A stretch of DNA of 64,000 bases from Kalaharituber pfeilii (taxonomy: Eukaryota > Ascomycota > Pezizomycetes > Pezizales > Pezizaceae). Within the stretch, counting starts at the first letter, position 1, and every line of letters begins with the position of its first letter. The position numbers were made by a program, and so were the translations under genes. The stretch is from the NCBI GenBank assembly GCA_015179045.1, contig WHUZ01000014.1, forward strand, positions 620,001-684,000, read 5' to 3'. Positions 47,209 to 57,688 of this stretch are shown here, piece by piece. The notes beneath the pieces are model-generated. The model was not told the origin of the DNA. It saw nothing but the letters and a program-made list of their open reading frames with translations, and did no database searches.

Positions 47209-48303
47209 AATCTATATTGTATAAAAGGGGTGAAACAGAGACTTGACTTCAAAGGGGAAGGGACGTTGAAATATTATATCCTTGAGTCGCTGTTTCCGAG
47301 GAGTACCAAATTAATAATGCCGCAGACGGAGAAATCGCGAGATTAAAGTTAAGAAATTTTTTTGAAGGAGTGACAGTTAAGTAGGAGCCGAAGCGATAGA
47401 AGGCGCGCGTAAAGCTGAAAGTTGGTAAAGATACGGCAGGTTGAATGAGGACAGATAAGAGCCACCTGTTAAGTATGATGCCCGTTGCGGTGAGCGTTGA
47501 CGGCGTCAGCTCTTGTTGAGAATCTGGATTGTTAAATTGGCGGGTATGTGGCAATCGCCTCTCTCGATACTATAGGTGCCGGCGCTCTGGGCTCATCGAA
47601 GGGCTCGAGCTGATTTGCGGGGGCGGATACCGCTGCGGGTTGCTGTGTGTAGGTGGAGGGCAAACAGGCAGGCAGGAGAGGGAGCCGGTGCTGGGAGGCG
47701 CTGTAGGACGGGGATTCTGTCGATAGCAGTCTGTCGAGTGAAGGGCAGACAGCGCGGCGTGACGATACTGTGCGGGTGCGTGGGGGTGAGCGGCTCAGGG
47801 CTCTGGCGTGCTGGGGGGCAGGCGGCGGCGCTGGCGATGCTGGTGCTGCTGACTCGGGAACGCTGCTGGGCGCAAGAGGCTGCTGCTCTGCCGGGCGTGG
47901 GCGCTGATGGGACCTAGCCTGCCTGACTCATTCCTGACCTAAGGCGCCAAGCCAAGCCCCTCGCCGTGCCCTAGCACCCTGAGCCCTATCGGGCTGCGCC
48001 ACACCCCGCCAGCGCCCCGCGTCGATTTGTGCGCGCCGGTCACAGGTGCGCTCCGCCCTGTGTGCTAGCCAAACGAACCAAGTACACCTGCATTGCAAAC
48101 GCCTACCCTCGTTGTAGCAACCAGCGACAATTATCATATCACTCTCCGACTTCTGAACAACGAAGAGCTTTCTCCGTCTTACGGTTAAATTTGATTGTCT
48201 CTCTTGTTCAAACCCCAATCAACGGCAGTACGCCTCCCTCAGTTTCATTCCCAGCGCCGCTAGCAGCTGCTAACAACTTCGTCTCCCGCACAGTTTTATC
48301 ACA
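47209..48303. other. Divergent promoter region SPT2 / RPP2
   Basis: 1.1 kb between opposite starts. 47.5-48.1 kb is GC-rich; the last 200 bp before RPP2 are CT-rich, as in ribosomal protein leaders. No credible ORF. Confidence 0.55.
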
Positions 48304-48774
48304 ATGAAGCATCTCGCTGCTTACCTTCTCCTCGGCCTTGGTGGAAACAGCTCCCCATCGGCCTCTGACATCAGCGCGGTTCTTTCCTCCGTTGGTATTG
48401 AGGCCGATGACGACCGTGTCAACACCCTCCTCAAGGAGTTGGAGGGCAAAGACATTAACGAGGTATTCGGGTTCTTCCAACTTCGATGCGGAATCTTTGT
48501 CCCAGTAAGTATAAAGACTGACAATGAAAAAGTTGATTTCCGAGGGCTCCAAGAAGCTTGCATCCGTACCAACTGGTGGAGGTGGAGGTGGAGCTGCTGC
48601 TCCCGCCGTAAGTGGTGGAGGCGCAGCGGCAGCTGCTGCTCCAAAGGAGGAGGAGAAGCCAGAGGAGAAGGAGGTAAGAGGGCGTCACCAAGCATGCCGT
48701 GCATACAGGGCGGAACGCTTACCATTCGGTTACAGGAGTCGGATGAGGATATGGGTTTCGGTCTTTTCGACTAA
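48304..48774 (+). CDS. RPP2: 60S acidic ribosomal protein P2
   Basis: P2 forms, with P1 and P0, the ribosomal stalk that recruits translation GTPases. Exons 48304..48462, 48533..48673 and 48736..48774 give 112 residues, the usual length. Exon 1 has the dimerisation fold ([40 protein letters not shown]). Exon 2 gives the end of the fold ([15 protein letters not shown]), a Gly/Ala-rich hinge and an acidic run ([10 protein letters not shown]). Exon 3 supplies the almost invariant stalk tail EDMGFGLFD. Introns GTATTC...AAAAG (70 nt) and GTAAGA...TACAG (62 nt). P2 rather than P1 from the [10 protein letters not shown] start. Confidence 0.95.
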   Translation: MKHLAAYLLLGLGGNSSPSASDISAVLSSVGIEADDDRVNTLLKELEGKDINEVFGFFQLRCGIFVPVSIKTDNEKVDFRGLQEACIRTNWWRWRWSCCSRRKWWRRSGSCCSKGGGEARGEGGKRASPSMPCIQGGTLTIRLQESDEDMGFGLFD

Positions 48775-49291
48775 GCGTTTTATATCTCTCTTGGGCACGG
48801 TTTTTTCAGGCGTCAAAAACAATCTGGTTAATTGGGGGGCAAAACGGATTTGTTACTGGATGGACTACGACTGTTGTATGTCAAGTAACACCACTGTAAT
48901 GAATATTGAATAACGAACTCCCTCCAAGAGATATCTACTTTGCTTCATTTATGTGACAAGGATAATTTCCGTAAAATTGTGCGAATTAACGTTCTTAACA
49001 GCAAACATCCAATAGTGACGATATGCCTTGAATGCCTGCATTGACGTCTCTCACAGAAACTGTCTGAACCTATTAGGCTGTATGCCAAGACTTTTGGTTA
49101 GTAGGGTTTGCCCTCAGCTAACGTTTCATCCTAGCACGCGAATGATTAGTTTTTGCATGGGATGTGTGTGCGAGAACTACTAATGAGGTGTACCTCCAGA
49201 CTTGACAAGAACAGACGAACGACATATTGTCCTAGGCGCCGTCTCTCCAGGAACCGGAATTCACAAAACCGAATAGTATCGAATCTAAAAT
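48775..49291. other. RPP2-RPS15 intergenic region
   Basis: 517 bp between tandem ribosomal protein genes. RPP2 3' flank and RPS15 promoter; nothing else recognised. Confidence 0.5.
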
Positions 49292-50036
49292 ATGGCTGAT
49301 ACAGAATACGACCCAGTTGAGGCAGCGGGTAATTACACAAGGAATTCGGTGGATAAGGAACAACAGCTAACCTGGGATTGGATAATAGAGAAGAAGAAGT
49401 CGAGAACATTCAAGAAGTTCTCGTACAGAGGAATTGATCTCGATCAGTCCGTTACCTTTTGTGCCAATATTCCAGAGTTCAAACTAATTCAATCAGACTG
49501 CTCGACCTCTCCTCCCAGGAACTTAGGGATATCGTCCATGCCCGTGCCCGTAGGCGATTTGACCGCGGTCTCAAGCGTAAACCCATGGGCTTGATCAAGA
49601 AGCTCCGCAAGGCTAAGAAAGAAGCCAAGCCAAATGAGAAGCCAGAGCTTGTTAAGACACATCTCCGTGACATGATCATCGTGCCAGAAATGATTGGATC
49701 TGTTGTCGGTATCTATTCTGGAAAAGAGTTCAACCAGGTTGAGATCAGGCCTGAGATGGTTGGGCACTATCTTGGAGAATTCTCTATCACATAGTATGTG
49801 GACTCTATGTTTCTACCAATGGTTTGCTGGGCCTTTTGAGGACGGTGAATATGAAGGATTTGGAAGCACAGAAAGTGGAATACTAATAATCATTTTTCTT
49901 GGATATATAGTAAGCCGGTTAAGCACGGTCGTCCGGGTATCGGTGCCACCCACTCTTCCAGGTTCATTCCTTTGAGTATGCTCAACTCACTTATAGAATT
50001 ACAAAAAACTGTACTAATTTGTTATTTACAGAGTAA
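49292..50036 (+). CDS. RPS15: 40S ribosomal protein S15 (uS19)
   Basis: uS19 sits in the small-subunit head near the A-site finger. Five exons, 49292..49328, 49389..49446, 49497..49793, 49911..49975 and 50032..50036, give 153 residues, the family's usual length. Visible blocks: [92 protein letters not shown] and [18 protein letters not shown]. The final intron (49976..50031, GTATGC...TTACAG) splits the codon of the last Lys, so exon 5 contributes only AG plus the TAA stop. Without that splice the frame would run on past FIPLS. All phases agree. Confidence 0.95.
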
Positions 50037-50685
50037 TCTTTCCTGTTTTGTGTCTTCCCTCTTCTCGTTCATCGATACGTTTTTCCTTTTTTTGTGGCAA
50101 TGGAGGGGCTTCTTTACAGGTTTTCCTAAAAATTTGGGCAAACAAAATCATGTGTACTATTCCATCTTCTGATCAGGGCCTGTTATCTGAATATACTCGC
50201 TTTGGACATTCCAGATAAGGATTGCTGTTCTGGGCGAACAGAATGATCACGATTTATAACTTTGTTACGGTGAACGAATATATGGCGTTGATGGGTTTTC
50301 CGAATCTGCTTTGAGCAGATCTGACCTGAGAGTCAATCTTTCGGACTAGATTTCTAGTCTTTGCTCCATTGAGTGCGTTTTGAAAGTGTTCTGTTAGATG
50401 CTCTGTTGCTTCATTGCTCAAATACTTTGTAGTGGTGGTGTTTTGCTCACAGCGCTCTGCATTGATGGTGTATATGCAGTCTTGCTCCTGTAGTCAAAAG
50501 CGAGCAGGCCAAGGACTGTGAAATGGTGCATCTTCATATAGTGAATGCATTTTACGCACGGTTATCTAGTGTAGTAGCTATGTTTGTGTGGAAGTCTGCC
50601 TCAAAAATTTTTGGCGCCTGCGATGGGATACTGCTTGAATTACAAGTAGTATTTAGATTGACTGTTCCTTTAACAACAGCCCACG
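50037..50685. other. RPS15 3' flank
   Basis: T-rich 3' region of RPS15, then AT-rich spacer to the start of the pseudogene. No coding sequence seen. Confidence 0.5.
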
Positions 50686-51829
50686 ATGTCCTTTCACTTC
50701 AATTTCTCAAACTCGTCAGATGTATCCATACATCATGAGAGTACCTCAGAAAACCCTGCACAATCAAAAGATCATCTCCATATATACAGAATTCTCCTGT
50801 CTTCCATGCTCTTGAAGATCTTGTACGTTATGCGAACTCCTCTCCAGTCATCTTCAGTTTCACCGCCATTACCTACTAATATAACTCTAACTATTTCAGA
50901 TCTCCACACTTCCCAAAACATCTCATAATACATTGTCCCTTACGTAATCATGGAATTGAAATCCCATCCGCATCTGTCGTCGAGAGCTTTTTGATGTGAG
51001 GATGCAGCTCATGGCTGAGGATGAGGACATAGGTATTGAGGACAGCACTACAACAAAGGAAAAGAGTAAAAAGGAGAAAGATGCACTCTTCAGATTTGTC
51101 TCTGGGGATGAGGATTTGAAGGCAGGAAAATACTAAGGGGGGCTAAAGAGCTGGGAATGTTCAGTTGACTTGGTAAAATGGTTAGCACAGAGGGAGGGAG
51201 GCCTATTTGCCATGACAAGGAATGAAAGGCTGTCGGTACTAGAGGTAGATTGAAAATTCTCATGCTTGCAAAGTATGCTTGCTCACGTTGACCATCATTA
51301 GCTGGGTTCCCTGCCAACACTATTTCTTTTCCAGATAGCCTTCTCTCAAAACGGACGTCATATCACCAGCATTCCCGAAGTTTGTTTTCTACCTTGCTGA
51401 TCACAATTATTCTGTTCTCTGCCTTGTTACTCTTCCAAACCTGTTCCTTTCCTGATGCTTCATAGCCATCCACACCTTCTATCCTTTCCCACTGATGACC
51501 TTGATGTTACGGAATTTCTTAAAGATAGTTTCCTTTCCTCATTGCAAGAAATCTCAACTTTGTTAGCAGTTGCTGGGGATCAAGTATGTTAAACTTCTGG
51601 GTTGTGAAAGAGTTGGAAAATATGATCTTATCTTGGGTTCTGAAATCATATATGAGCCTGCTACAACGCTAGAATTTACGCGTGTACTATTGGGTTCCAT
51701 GTCTCCGCAAGGGAGAGGTATTGTTGTAGCGAAGAGAATATATTTTGGAGTCGGTGGAAGTGTTAGTGATTTTGTGATTTTGTGAAGCAAGTGGAGGAGT
51801 ATAAACGGGGCGATGAAATAGCGAGATGA
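50686..51829 (+). pseudogene. Decayed histidine protein methyltransferase 1 (HPM1/METTL18-like)
   Basis: Hpm1-type enzymes methylate a His of ribosomal protein L3 in yeast. A trace of the family runs through this stretch in broken frames. MSFHFNFSNSSD opens at 50686. RRELFDVRMQLMAEDED reads from 50978 to an in-frame TAA at 51134-51136; the same frame continues with GGLKSWECSVDLVKWLAQRE (family WECxxDLV motif) to a TGA at 51251. The SAM-binding Gly-rich loop expected next (ELGCG type) is corrupted. DDLDVTEFLKDSFLSSLQE reads from 51494, then another frame from about 51576 gives GKYDLILGSEIIYEP and RIYFGVGGSVSDFV, the strongest block. An 8-bp tandem duplication (GATTTTGT twice, about 51768-51783) shifts the frame again before KQVEEYKRGDEIA. 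I count at least two nonsense codons and two frameshifts, so no product is expected. Confidence 0.78.
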
Positions 51830-52925
51830 GAAGTAAGAACGGTTGATAAGATCAACAAAGATAGTGGGGGTGTTGGGCGGGTGACTCTTGATGTGCTACC
51901 CAGATCTACAGAGGCATTTGTCACATAATACCCTCAAGTTGACTGCAATACTTACCTAGAAATTTGTAAGCTTTTATGGTGCCCGTAGGATTATTCCACA
52001 TTTTCGGGTTACCCCGTTACCCACGCTCTCACCTGTTGAAGAGCAGATCAAGCTTTCCGGGTTACACCAATACAGACTTTAAAGCTGAAGGATTGCTTCC
52101 CAAGTTGCATACCAAGCTCGGTATGGTGAGGGTAAAACTACACCGCCAATCCCAGACAAATGAAGACAACTTGCTGCAGCGTCGGAAAGCATTCCTCTCC
52201 TGCACAGTCGACACAGCTAGTCTACATAAATATCTTCATATCCTGTCCCACATCTTCCATTTGCTTGCGCCCACCTTGCGCGTACACACACCTGCAATCT
52301 ACGTAACCGGAGCCTCCAGTCGACCTAAGGGTCTCATAGTCTCAGTGCAGTATCATCCCCTGGCAGGCCGAAGGGAGATGCCTACATGCAGCCCGGATTA
52401 ATATTTCCTAACCTCCACTCAGAATCCAGTTCACCTTCGATACACATTGCAACCTTTTTTCTCGAGAGCACTCATCACCCAGGAGGAATTGTTACACGCG
52501 TCGATACCAGGTCTCGACAAGATGCACTTTTGCAAACCACCATCTCATGTAGGTAACAAGAAAAAGAAGGCGCGTTACACGTTTTCATTCACATTCCCTA
52601 ATATACAGCCCATAAAAAAGCAGCAACCGAATCATGTCTGCACACAATTATATATAAAATATTATGTTTCAAGAAGCCAGAGAAAAAACATAAAAAACCT
52701 AATTTCAGAACCAAACACCATTTCCTCAAGCCTTCACTAATCGCCATTAAAAACATATCAACATAATACAGCAATCGACCAAGAAACTCACAAACACAAC
52801 GCGAGTAGAGTAGAAGCAATTGAGTTTTCCAAGCGAAAACAGGAACAAATTAATACCCCATTCCCACCCGCAAAGTCAACCAACAACGGTTTCAGCTGCA
52901 ATTGTGTATACGATGGACTGGTGGC
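51830..52925. other. Intergenic region
   Basis: 1.1 kb between the HPM1-like relic and the 3' end of the GPI-protein gene. Short ORFs only; no recognised feature. Confidence 0.5.
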
Positions 52926-53646
52926 TTAAGCAAGGTACGCGAAGGCCGCACCGACACAAAGGAACATGGCCATGGGGATGGAATTTCCCATAGCACTGTT
53001 GTTTGGGTCTGGAGCTCCGCCATCATTCTCATTCTCATCCTTAGAGGTTGTTCGTGGCCTGCCAGTGCCGCTAGTGACGGTAGTGCTATTTGGCGCGGCA
53101 GTGGTGGTGCTGACGAATGATGTGATTGTAGTCTCAGTGGTAGTGGTCATGGTGGAGTTCGCTATGGAGGTCGCAGCGGAGGTCGTAGTAGTGCTTGTTT
53201 CCGTCGTTGAGACCTCAGTAGTGCTGCGGGTTGCAACAAAGTTGGACTCGATAGTGAACTGCGGAGAAAAGTTGCTGCCACCCGGATACATGATTTCAAC
53301 AGAATAGTCCTCGCCAGATTCTACATTCTCTGGGACAGTCCAGTCAAAGGAGCCAGTGTTGGCAATGTCTGCTGAATAAGGAAGGTCAGTATTGGTATCA
53401 CGCTAACAAGGCATAAGTTAGGAACAATTTACCAGCAATAGTGTTGAGGGTGTCAAGATTCTTTGAGTCTCCCTTTCTGAGAACCAAGGTGACTGATCCC
53501 TGTGTGGTGGGATTCCACGTAATAGTATGATCCTGACCGGCGACAAGAACAGTGCCAGCTGTTGGCGATGAAATTGGGTTTTCTTGCGCGAAGACAAAAG
53601 CAGAGAGCGCAGAGAGCGCGACCAAAGCAGTGCTGAGGAACCGCAT
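52926..53646 (-). CDS. KRE9/KNH-like GPI-anchored Ser/Thr-rich cell-surface protein
   Basis: Exons 53646..53433 and 52926..53368 give 218 residues; intron GTAAAT...AGCAG, 64 nt. Residues 1-20 are a signal peptide (STALVALSALSAFVFAQ). Residues 21-110 match the Kre9/KNH-type N-terminal beta domain of fungal GPI proteins: NPISSPTAGTVLVAGQDHTI, TWNPTTQGSVTLVLRKGDS, NTGSFDWTVPENVESGEDYS. A Ser/Thr-rich stalk follows with NST sequons, a likely O-mannosylation target. An acidic, Asn-rich linker precedes a hydrophobic tail (IPMAMFLCVGAAFAYLA), the GPI attachment signal. True Kre9/Knh1 are glucan-assembly proteins without GPI; members like this are of unknown role at the wall or membrane. Confidence 0.87.
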
Positions 53647-55245
53647 TTTTGGCTTTTGTTTCTTCTCGAGATTCTTGAAATTATACGAGGACTTTGATTA
53701 GGAGATTAAGCGTTAATAAGGCCGGCTCAACTCAACGAGTGCGTTGTGACCGTCGCGACTGAAGTAAACAAATACAGCAGAATATACACTGACTACACTG
53801 GGGTCAAAGAGAGACGAGGGTGGGGCGAAACTGCAGTCAAGCGAGCGTTGTGGATTGGGGGAAGAAAAAGAAGAGGGAGGGAAAAAGGGGGGAGGGGTTG
53901 AAATTATACTCGCTGAGACCTTTTCTCAGGGCATGGGCTGGGACTCGGGGCTGATTGTGACCCGTATTACTATCCGTTATTGCCGGGGTATTCATCCCCA
54001 CCATATCCTGGTTGGAAGCAGATGGGATTACTGGCCTCTAGAGTCTTCTCTTCAGAGGATGCTAATGAGGCCTGCAGGCCAAATTCGAGTTAGACTTTCA
54101 TATCACTGGTGGGTTCGTTATGGATTCGCAGAATTTCAGAATCTGCAGTCGAATTGGCTTCGCTCAGTATACGAATTCAGCTCCTTCAGCCACCTACTGT
54201 ATCATTTTGTGTTCTATTTTTTCCCCGTTTTTTTGCGACATGACCGAGTGCTGCAGTCTCGAACCAGACGACGGATTTCTTTTCCATCCTCCTGATTGAG
54301 TAGGTTCTTTGGAATTGCACCGCTGTGGGGACTTATCTACCATTAACGCACAACAGAGGCGCAATACGCTATACCCCATACGCTACCAGTACGGTACTCT
54401 ACCTCTAAACCAGCCATCCAAGCAAAATGCTCTACGAGAGATTCGCTTGCTTCAAGGGCACTAGGTAATTCGGGGCCTAGCCGTTCAGGAGGTAGGGGAA
54501 GAAAATCCGGAGGTGAAAGTTAACCTCGCACAGACGCTGGGCACGAGGTGGGGCAAGACAGCCAAGAAAAGAGAGCGACATTGCTACTCTAAGAGAGGGA
54601 TAGGAAGTTTCGCTGCTCTATCTTGAAAATTTTAATTCACGTGGTGATTGGTAATTGAAATGTGGGTACGGTTCCGAAGTGACGCGAGTCCCTGAATTAA
54701 ATCACAAGTTACGCATTGGGTTGTGCCCAGACTATTATTTTCAGCCACTGGGTACGAGAACAGGTACAATGTCAGGTCAGAAATTTATTACAGCAGCATA
54801 GATTAGAGTGACCATACTTAATGAATTGATTAATGGTACCTAATCTTTAGAATAAGAGCATTTGAAAAATCTGCGGTGTAGCACAACTGTCCAGTAAGAA
54901 CTATACCGAGGATTTTGTATTTATCCTCACCCTAAAGAGGATCCCAAGTGCAATGGATGTCTCTTGTGTACTTCCACGGTTTTTTGGCGACCAAGACCAG
55001 CCCCGGTTGAAATGGTTGAACGTACCTAGTCGGAGGTGTGATGCCCAAGTACTATTTTTGTGACATTTGTTTCTTGAGAGCTATCATATCTCGGACGATT
55101 CAAATAACATTTTTGAGTATCAACTAGCTAGCACGTGACGCGGTCTGTACAGTACTCTTCATACACCCGACATCGGTGTCGAACGAGTTGCATCCGCCCA
55201 TCCATTGTCTCCAACAGCTTCCTGGAAACTAAGCCTACCGGCACC
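53647..55245. other. Divergent intergenic region
   Basis: 1.6 kb between the GPI-protein gene and the SET-MYND gene. Contains a reverse, one-mismatch copy of the dispersed word at 54749-54762 and no credible ORF. Confidence 0.55.
54749..54762 (-). repeat. Dispersed 14-bp word, reverse copy (one mismatch)
   Basis: TGGGTACGAGAACA, i.e. TGTTCTCGTACCCA on the minus strand. GTGCCCAGACT, shared with the sequence around copy 3, lies 27 bp upstream at about 54723. Confidence 0.5.
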
Positions 55246-56547
55246 ATGCTCCCCGCCTCGTCCATAGCATCAACTGCAGCATCACTGCCAGCGTCAGCGC
55301 CGACATCATCGCCTTCCCCGGGCTCAGCTGCCACCGTCGCTCCCCTTCGCCAGTCCCTTGCACCAAATGGTGCAGGAACGGGGCTCTTCACGACCCGGTC
55401 GTTCATGCCGGGAGAGGTCGTGCTACATATTGCGGAACCATTGGTCGCGGTGCCCGATGAGAAGCATATAAGGGAGTGCTGCTCGGGGTGTTTGAAGTGG
55501 AAGCCTGGGGACAAGGAAGGGGGAAATGGGGATGGAGGGAGGCAGTTGAAGTATCCGGATCCGGAGGAGCAGGAGGAGAGGTTGATGAAGTGTACGGGGT
55601 GTAATATAGTGCGGTATTGTGGGAAGGTATGTGATATTATTACTATTCTCTCATGTGTACAACGTTTATCTTTTCCACGTTTATGCTGCAGAGCCCTTGC
55701 ATATGGGCGCAGGCGCATGTATTTGTCATATTACGGTACGATGGGAGTGAATGTTTATAGTTTTGTGATTCTGCAAGCAAAAGAGCCCATCCTGAGATGT
55801 CAAACTTTCTTTCACTTTATCTGTCCAGACCTGCCAAAAATACGACTGGCGCCGTGCCCACCGTCACGAATGTCCTGTCTTTGCGAAGTTGCAGCCGCGG
55901 GTTTTGCCTGCGTCTGTGCGAGCATGTATCCGCCTTCTACTACTGCGCAAGTATGGAGAGTTAAAGGGGGAAAGCGGGAATACAGTGTGGAGGGGGATAT
56001 TGAGACTACGGGGTCATGAGGAGGGGCATGTGGAGAGTGAGAAGAAAAGAGAGATGATTCCGTTGATGGCAAAGGCGGCGCAGACGTATTCGGGGACGGC
56101 AGAGAGTGAGGAGCTGGTGAGGGGACTGTATTGCAAGGTGGGTTCAACTACCCCTCAAGGTTTGTTTGAGTGGATCGAGGGCGCAGAGGGCTAATGTGGT
56201 ATGGGGGGGGGTTATACGATTAGACGCTGGTGAATACATTCTCAATCGCGGCCCCCAACGGCACGGAGACAATCGGGAACTTATTCGACCCCTATGCGGC
56301 GCTGTTTAACCACTCGTGCGAGCCGAATTGCACGCTGGAGTTCTCTGGGAAGGAGGTGTTTGTGGTTGCGCTGAGAGATGTCAAGGAGGGCGAGGAGGCG
56401 CGGATCGCATATGTGGACGTGGAGGGGGTGGATGTGGAGAAGCGGAGGAAGGAGCTGGCGGAGAGGTGGTTCTTTGATTGTGAGTGTGGGAGGTGCAAAA
56501 CGGAGATGAGGAAGAAAGGTGGGGGTGGGGGGGGGTGGGGGGCGTAG
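55246..56547 (+). CDS. SET and MYND domain protein (SMYD/Set6 type)
   Basis: Protein-lysine methyltransferase family in which a MYND zinc finger is inserted in the SET domain. Exons 55246..55626, 55829..56137 and 56224..56547 give 337 residues. SET start: GTGLFTTRSFMPGEVVLHIA. MYND: CCSGCLKWK ... CTGCNIVRYCGK, joined across intron 1 to TCQKYDWRRAHRHEC, with all expected Cys/His. SET core: NTFSIAAPNGTETIGNLFDP, FNHSCEPNCTLEF (the NHSC motif) and EEARIAYVD. The post-SET Cys cluster is WFFDCECGRC. The end is Gly-rich and stops soon after, short for a SMYD, which usually has a helical C-terminal lobe. The ATG at 55246 was chosen because it directly precedes the Ala/Ser-rich tail found before SET; an in-frame ATG at 55135 would add 37 residues. 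Substrate unknown. Confidence 0.86.
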
Positions 56548-56706
56548 CGGAGGAGCGGGCGCCGATGTAGAGTAGAGGCGCATGTGTCACGTGCCCAGGG
56601 GCACAATGCAATTGTCTCTGATGGATGTGCGCGCCTGTGTCCGCGGTTGGGCAGCTGCAGCGCAGCGCGGAGTGCCCTTGAGGTGGAGAGCGGATGCGAG
56701 AACAGA

Positions 56707-56748
56707 ATGCTGTATGCTGTATGCTGTATGCTGTATGCTGTATGCTGT
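56707..56748. repeat. Tandem repeat, six ATGCTGT units
   Basis: Six perfect 7-bp units in the 3' flank of the SET-MYND gene. Confidence 0.9.
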
Positions 56749-56850
56749 AGTTATGCTGATAGAGGACGTGCTGGGCCGCTGACAGACTTGCTATGCTATC
56801 TCGCATGCACCCCCCCACCACGCATCTTATGCGCAGGTGCGGTCAGTACC

Positions 56851-56892
56851 CACGCCCACGCCCACGCCCACGCCCACGCCCACGCCCACGCC
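56851..56892. repeat. Tandem repeat, seven CACGCC units
   Basis: Seven perfect 6-bp units followed by a C-rich tract. Confidence 0.9.
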
Positions 56893-57688
56893 CGCCGCCC
56901 GCCGCCCTCTCCCCATCCCTCTCCCCATCCCATCCCCATCCCCATCCCACCTGCACCACCACTCGATTCGAGTCTCCCCCCGCCCGCCCGCCCGCCCGCC
57001 CTCCCTCCCTCCCCCCTCCGCCACTTCCCCCTGTCGCATTTCGCAGCAAGGTGCATCGCGCTAACAACGCCTTTCTCCAAAAACGTGCCCAGAAAGCTTA
57101 ATTGAATTTTTTCCCGCTCTGTCTTTGAATGCAGCTGTGGAGCACAGCAGCACAGCACTGCACACGCACAGTACGCGGCGATTCAAATTTACAGAGGAGA
57201 GCACTGAGCTGGGAGCAATAAGAGAGTGAGAGGGGCCCTTCTACGGCACCACTACACTTGGCCGAGCAGGAAAACAGACACAGAACGCAGCAGGCACAGC
57301 CAGACACGGCAAACGCTGGTGCCACGGTTCCGCCATCACGCACTAATAATAATCAGTTACGCTCGGCTGTCCCTATCAGCATACAGACGGGTGGCTGCGT
57401 CCACTTAGCAACTTCCGGTGTGTCTGGCCGCATCCCAACAATCCTGGTACCAGGGGGAACACGGCCGGAATTCACGTCGACGCTTCCGTGAGAAACTCTT
57501 TCTTGACTCGAAGAAAGCAATCCTAGTGGGCGACGACAGAGCATTTCGGAAGGATTCCGATAAAGGAGAGCATACGCGGAAAGGGTGGTTTGTGTTAGCA
57601 ATTCCGGAGAAAGACACGAGGGCCGTCGGAAGTTGCATCTTGCCTCCAGAAATTCGTCACGCGCACGCATTTCCAGGAGATTTCAACT

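Larger units (their letters stand above)
56548..57688. other. Intergenic region with tandem repeats
   Basis: 1.1 kb with six ATGCTGT units (56707-56748), seven CACGCC units (56851-56892) and a C-rich stretch to about 57025. Many overlapping ORFs on both strands result from these repeats and have no domains. 57.1-57.7 kb is the NUFIP1 leader. Confidence 0.6.

Noticed and set aside
53855..54295. 146-residue plus-strand ORF
   Set aside because: No domain and unusual composition for a protein; lies in divergent promoter DNA.
56584..57158. Overlapping ORFs over the CACGCC and ATGCTGT repeats
   Set aside because: Produced by tandem repeats; translations are dipeptide repeats and no start or splice context fits.
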